In this document: in pieces, positions 62,960 to 64,000 of the stretch
Layout: each line of letters opens with the position of its first letter
How positions within the stretch are numbered: position 1 is the stretch's first letter
Assembly (NCBI RefSeq): GCF_000316605.1
Contig: NC_019683.1
Location: 1,720,036-1,784,035, forward strand
Direction of reading: 5' to 3'
DNA: 64,000 nucleotides
Source of the DNA: [Leptolyngbya] sp. PCC 7376
Lineage (GTDB): Bacteria; Cyanobacteriota; Cyanobacteriia; Cyanobacteriales; MRBY01
Program-made: the position numbers and the translations under genes
The notes under the pieces: model-generated
The model's input: the letters and a program-made list of their open reading frames with translations, nothing else
What the model was told of the DNA's origin: nothing
Databases searched by the model: none

Positions 62960-63472
62960 CTAGGGACAGTAAAGGGATTCAGCGGTGTCAACCCCGGTAT
63001 CGGGATTTGTTCCCGTCGCGAGGTCACAGAGTTTATCGTTCTCATTTTTTAGGATAAGCGCATCTGTAAAATCTGCACCATCAATCACTGTGCTCGGCGT
63101 AATTTTTACGCTAGCAAGGTACGCTCCTTCAAGGTTGGCATTGGTGAAATTCGCGTGACCAATCCGTGCCGAATCCAAAACCGCGCCCCGCATATCTGCC
63201 CCTTCAAAATTCACAAATTCGAGGTTCGCAGAGAAAAAACGCACACCGCGCAAATCGCAATAACTAAAGTCACTGCCTCGCAAACTGGAGAGGTCATAGC
63301 TATTATCGCGGAGATCCTGATGGGAAAAATCCTCTTGAATAAAGGTGCGCTTGTTGTAATCCACCGCCAAAGCATCGGGACTAAACACAATCGCCATTCC
63401 GCCAACCATCATTAGCGCAACACAGGCGATCGCCACCTTCGAAAAAAATGTTGTGATGAGTCGCTTGATCAC
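62960..63472 (-). CDS. exported pentapeptide-repeat protein, probably thylakoid-lumenal
   Basis: A 170-residue protein with a signal peptide (basic KRLITTFFSK, hydrophobic VAIACVALMMVGGMAIV, cleavage near ALAVD). Pentapeptide repeats of the A(D/N)LXX type run from about 50 to 135 (DLRDNSYDLSSLRGSDF, CDLRGVRFFSANLEFVNF, ADMRGAVLDSARIGHANF), forming a right-handed square helix. A C-terminal segment with a Cys pair (KLCDLATGTNPDTG.., YCP) closes the protein, as in plant and cyanobacterial lumenal pentapeptide proteins. Only 3 bp separate it from the AAA ATPase downstream, so the two are co-transcribed. Function unknown. Confidence 0.87.
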   Translation of the reverse strand: MIKRLITTFFSKVAIACVALMMVGGMAIVFSPDALAVDYNKRTFIQEDFSHQDLRDNSYDLSSLRGSDFSYCDLRGVRFFSANLEFVNFEGADMRGAVLDSARIGHANFTNANLEGAYLASVKITPSTVIDGADFTDALILKNENDKLCDLATGTNPDTGVDTAESLYCP

Positions 63473-63567
63473 GACAGAAACCTCAACTCACTATTGATAT
63501 GTATTTATTAGGAGTATTTTATACTTATTCAATCGACAGGTATGGCGCAGAGGCGAGATTCGTAACC

Positions 63568-64000
63568 TTATGCAGAAGCAGATTTGAACTTAATCTTTTC
63601 GAGAAAAGACAAAGGCCGACTCATATTCTCCGCAAACCCCAGAATATTGCGATCACGATGTTCGTAAAGTAATTCACCATCAACATCAAACAAAAATGTG
63701 CCGCCTCGTTGGGTCATGTAGCTCGCATCCGGCACATAAGTTGACCAATTGCCCAGCACTTCACCCATATTGCGCAAGCGTAATGTCGCCAGCTCTAATG
63801 GACGTTGATAGCCTTTGCCGCCAGCTGATTCAAAGAATTTGCCCTTGAGCTCAGGTAAAGGCGGAGCATTAACGATTTCCTCGTCACCAAATAATTGTGG
63901 TGCAGTTTTATCACCGATATAGCCCCGAAATACTTCTTTCAAGGTTCCCGGACTCGCAATACCTGCACACATCAACATCAAATTCACCCAAGCCTGTTGA
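63568..64000 (-). CDS. peroxiredoxin-like (AhpC/TSA_2-type) protein, 5' end outside the window
   Basis: The minus-strand frame is open to the window edge (reads QAWVNLMLMCAGIASPGTLKEVFRGY) and stops at 63568. Visible features: FRGYIGDKTAPQLF, ELATLRLRNMGEVLGNWSTYVP, and MTQRGGTFLFDVDGELLYEHRD followed by GFAENMSRPL. This order (Q-x-G-G-x-F-x-F-x-x-x-G and a C-terminal helix) is that of AhpC/TSA_2 (PRXL2-like) proteins of thioredoxin fold. The active-site region is not in the window, so activity cannot be judged. The gene upstream of the pentapeptide protein, 95 bp away, same strand. Confidence 0.7.
   Translation of the reverse strand, partial: QQAWVNLMLMCAGIASPGTLKEVFRGYIGDKTAPQLFGDEEIVNAPPLPELKGKFFESAGGKGYQRPLELATLRLRNMGEVLGNWSTYVPDASYMTQRGGTFLFDVDGELLYEHRDRNILGFAENMSRPLSFLEKIKFKSASA

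Noticed and set aside
1-64000. Very frequent GCGATCGC / GGCGATCGCC palindromes as possible operators
   Set aside because: This is the HIP1 octamer, spread through coding sequences in many cyanobacteria, and not specific to promoters.
1-64000. tRNA, rRNA or tmRNA genes
   Set aside because: I looked through the intergenic regions and saw no cloverleaf-like sequence or conserved T-loop; a covariance-model scan would be needed to exclude them fully.

Overview
The window is chromosomal DNA from a cyanobacterium. The octamer GCGATCGC (HIP1) recurs throughout coding sequence, and the gene set is typically cyanobacterial: a Ycf46-type AAA protein, DUF3386, a 4-Cys-prefix Ser/Thr kinase, Uma2 nucleases, SigZ, CHAT-domain exoproteins and an Sll0787/MSMEG_0570 nitrogen cluster. 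Composition and IS content resemble the Picosynechococcus / [Leptolyngbya] PCC 7376 group, but that placement is a guess.

Left part (1-16.3 kb): the end of an AIR-synthase-like gene and an MSMEG_0570-family gene of the Nit1C nitrogen cluster, separated by two unknown small genes. A minus-strand pair follows: a vMAP-N STAND ATPase and a Ser/Thr kinase with TPRs. A plus-strand run comes next (FTR1 permease, small unknown, Ycf46-like AAA, rsmD, an Aat-like transferase, VC0807-like membrane protein, SUKH-3 protein, membrane protein). It is followed by a large NACHT-HEAT protein on the minus strand, then sigZ and a glutathione S-transferase, both with cysteine-rich C-terminal tails.

Accessory block (16.3-34 kb): an IS630 element, a 132-bp MITE, a strong stem-loop, a second IS630-type element, an AT-rich glycosyltransferase, a complete IS1 element with its target duplication, and IS982 and IS200 remnants. 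Then come three head-to-tail genes (21.4-34.0 kb) for secreted filamentous-haemagglutinin-type proteins with C-terminal CHAT (caspase-like) domains, all with the His/Cys pair intact.

Middle (34-50 kb): housekeeping and small genes (dtd, YtxH, DUF948, GFA, Uma2), then a decayed segment. That segment holds a nonsense-interrupted nucleotidyltransferase, a Uma2 remnant, an IS5-family element split by a second IS630 copy, and a frameshifted gene truncated by the IS. A TetR repressor with two candidate operators and an EamA exporter follow, then DUF3386 with a clear terminator, a class 3 lipase, GNAT, DUF3592, a DEP protein, two AT-rich unknowns and purL. Upstream of purL are an IS5 end fragment, an IS982 copy with a nonsense codon in its transposase, and the decapitated 3' end of a thioredoxin/peroxiredoxin-family gene.

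Right part (50-64 kb): a membrane GGDEF-EAL protein beside two paralogous sugar-binding-type lipoproteins with no ABC permease or ATPase (a possible c-di-GMP sensing unit), recG, Uma2, an ABC exporter, an AAA ATPase resembling the contractile-injection-system (Afp15-like) type placed 3 bp after a probable lumenal pentapeptide protein, and a partial peroxiredoxin-like gene. I saw no tRNA, rRNA or CRISPR array.
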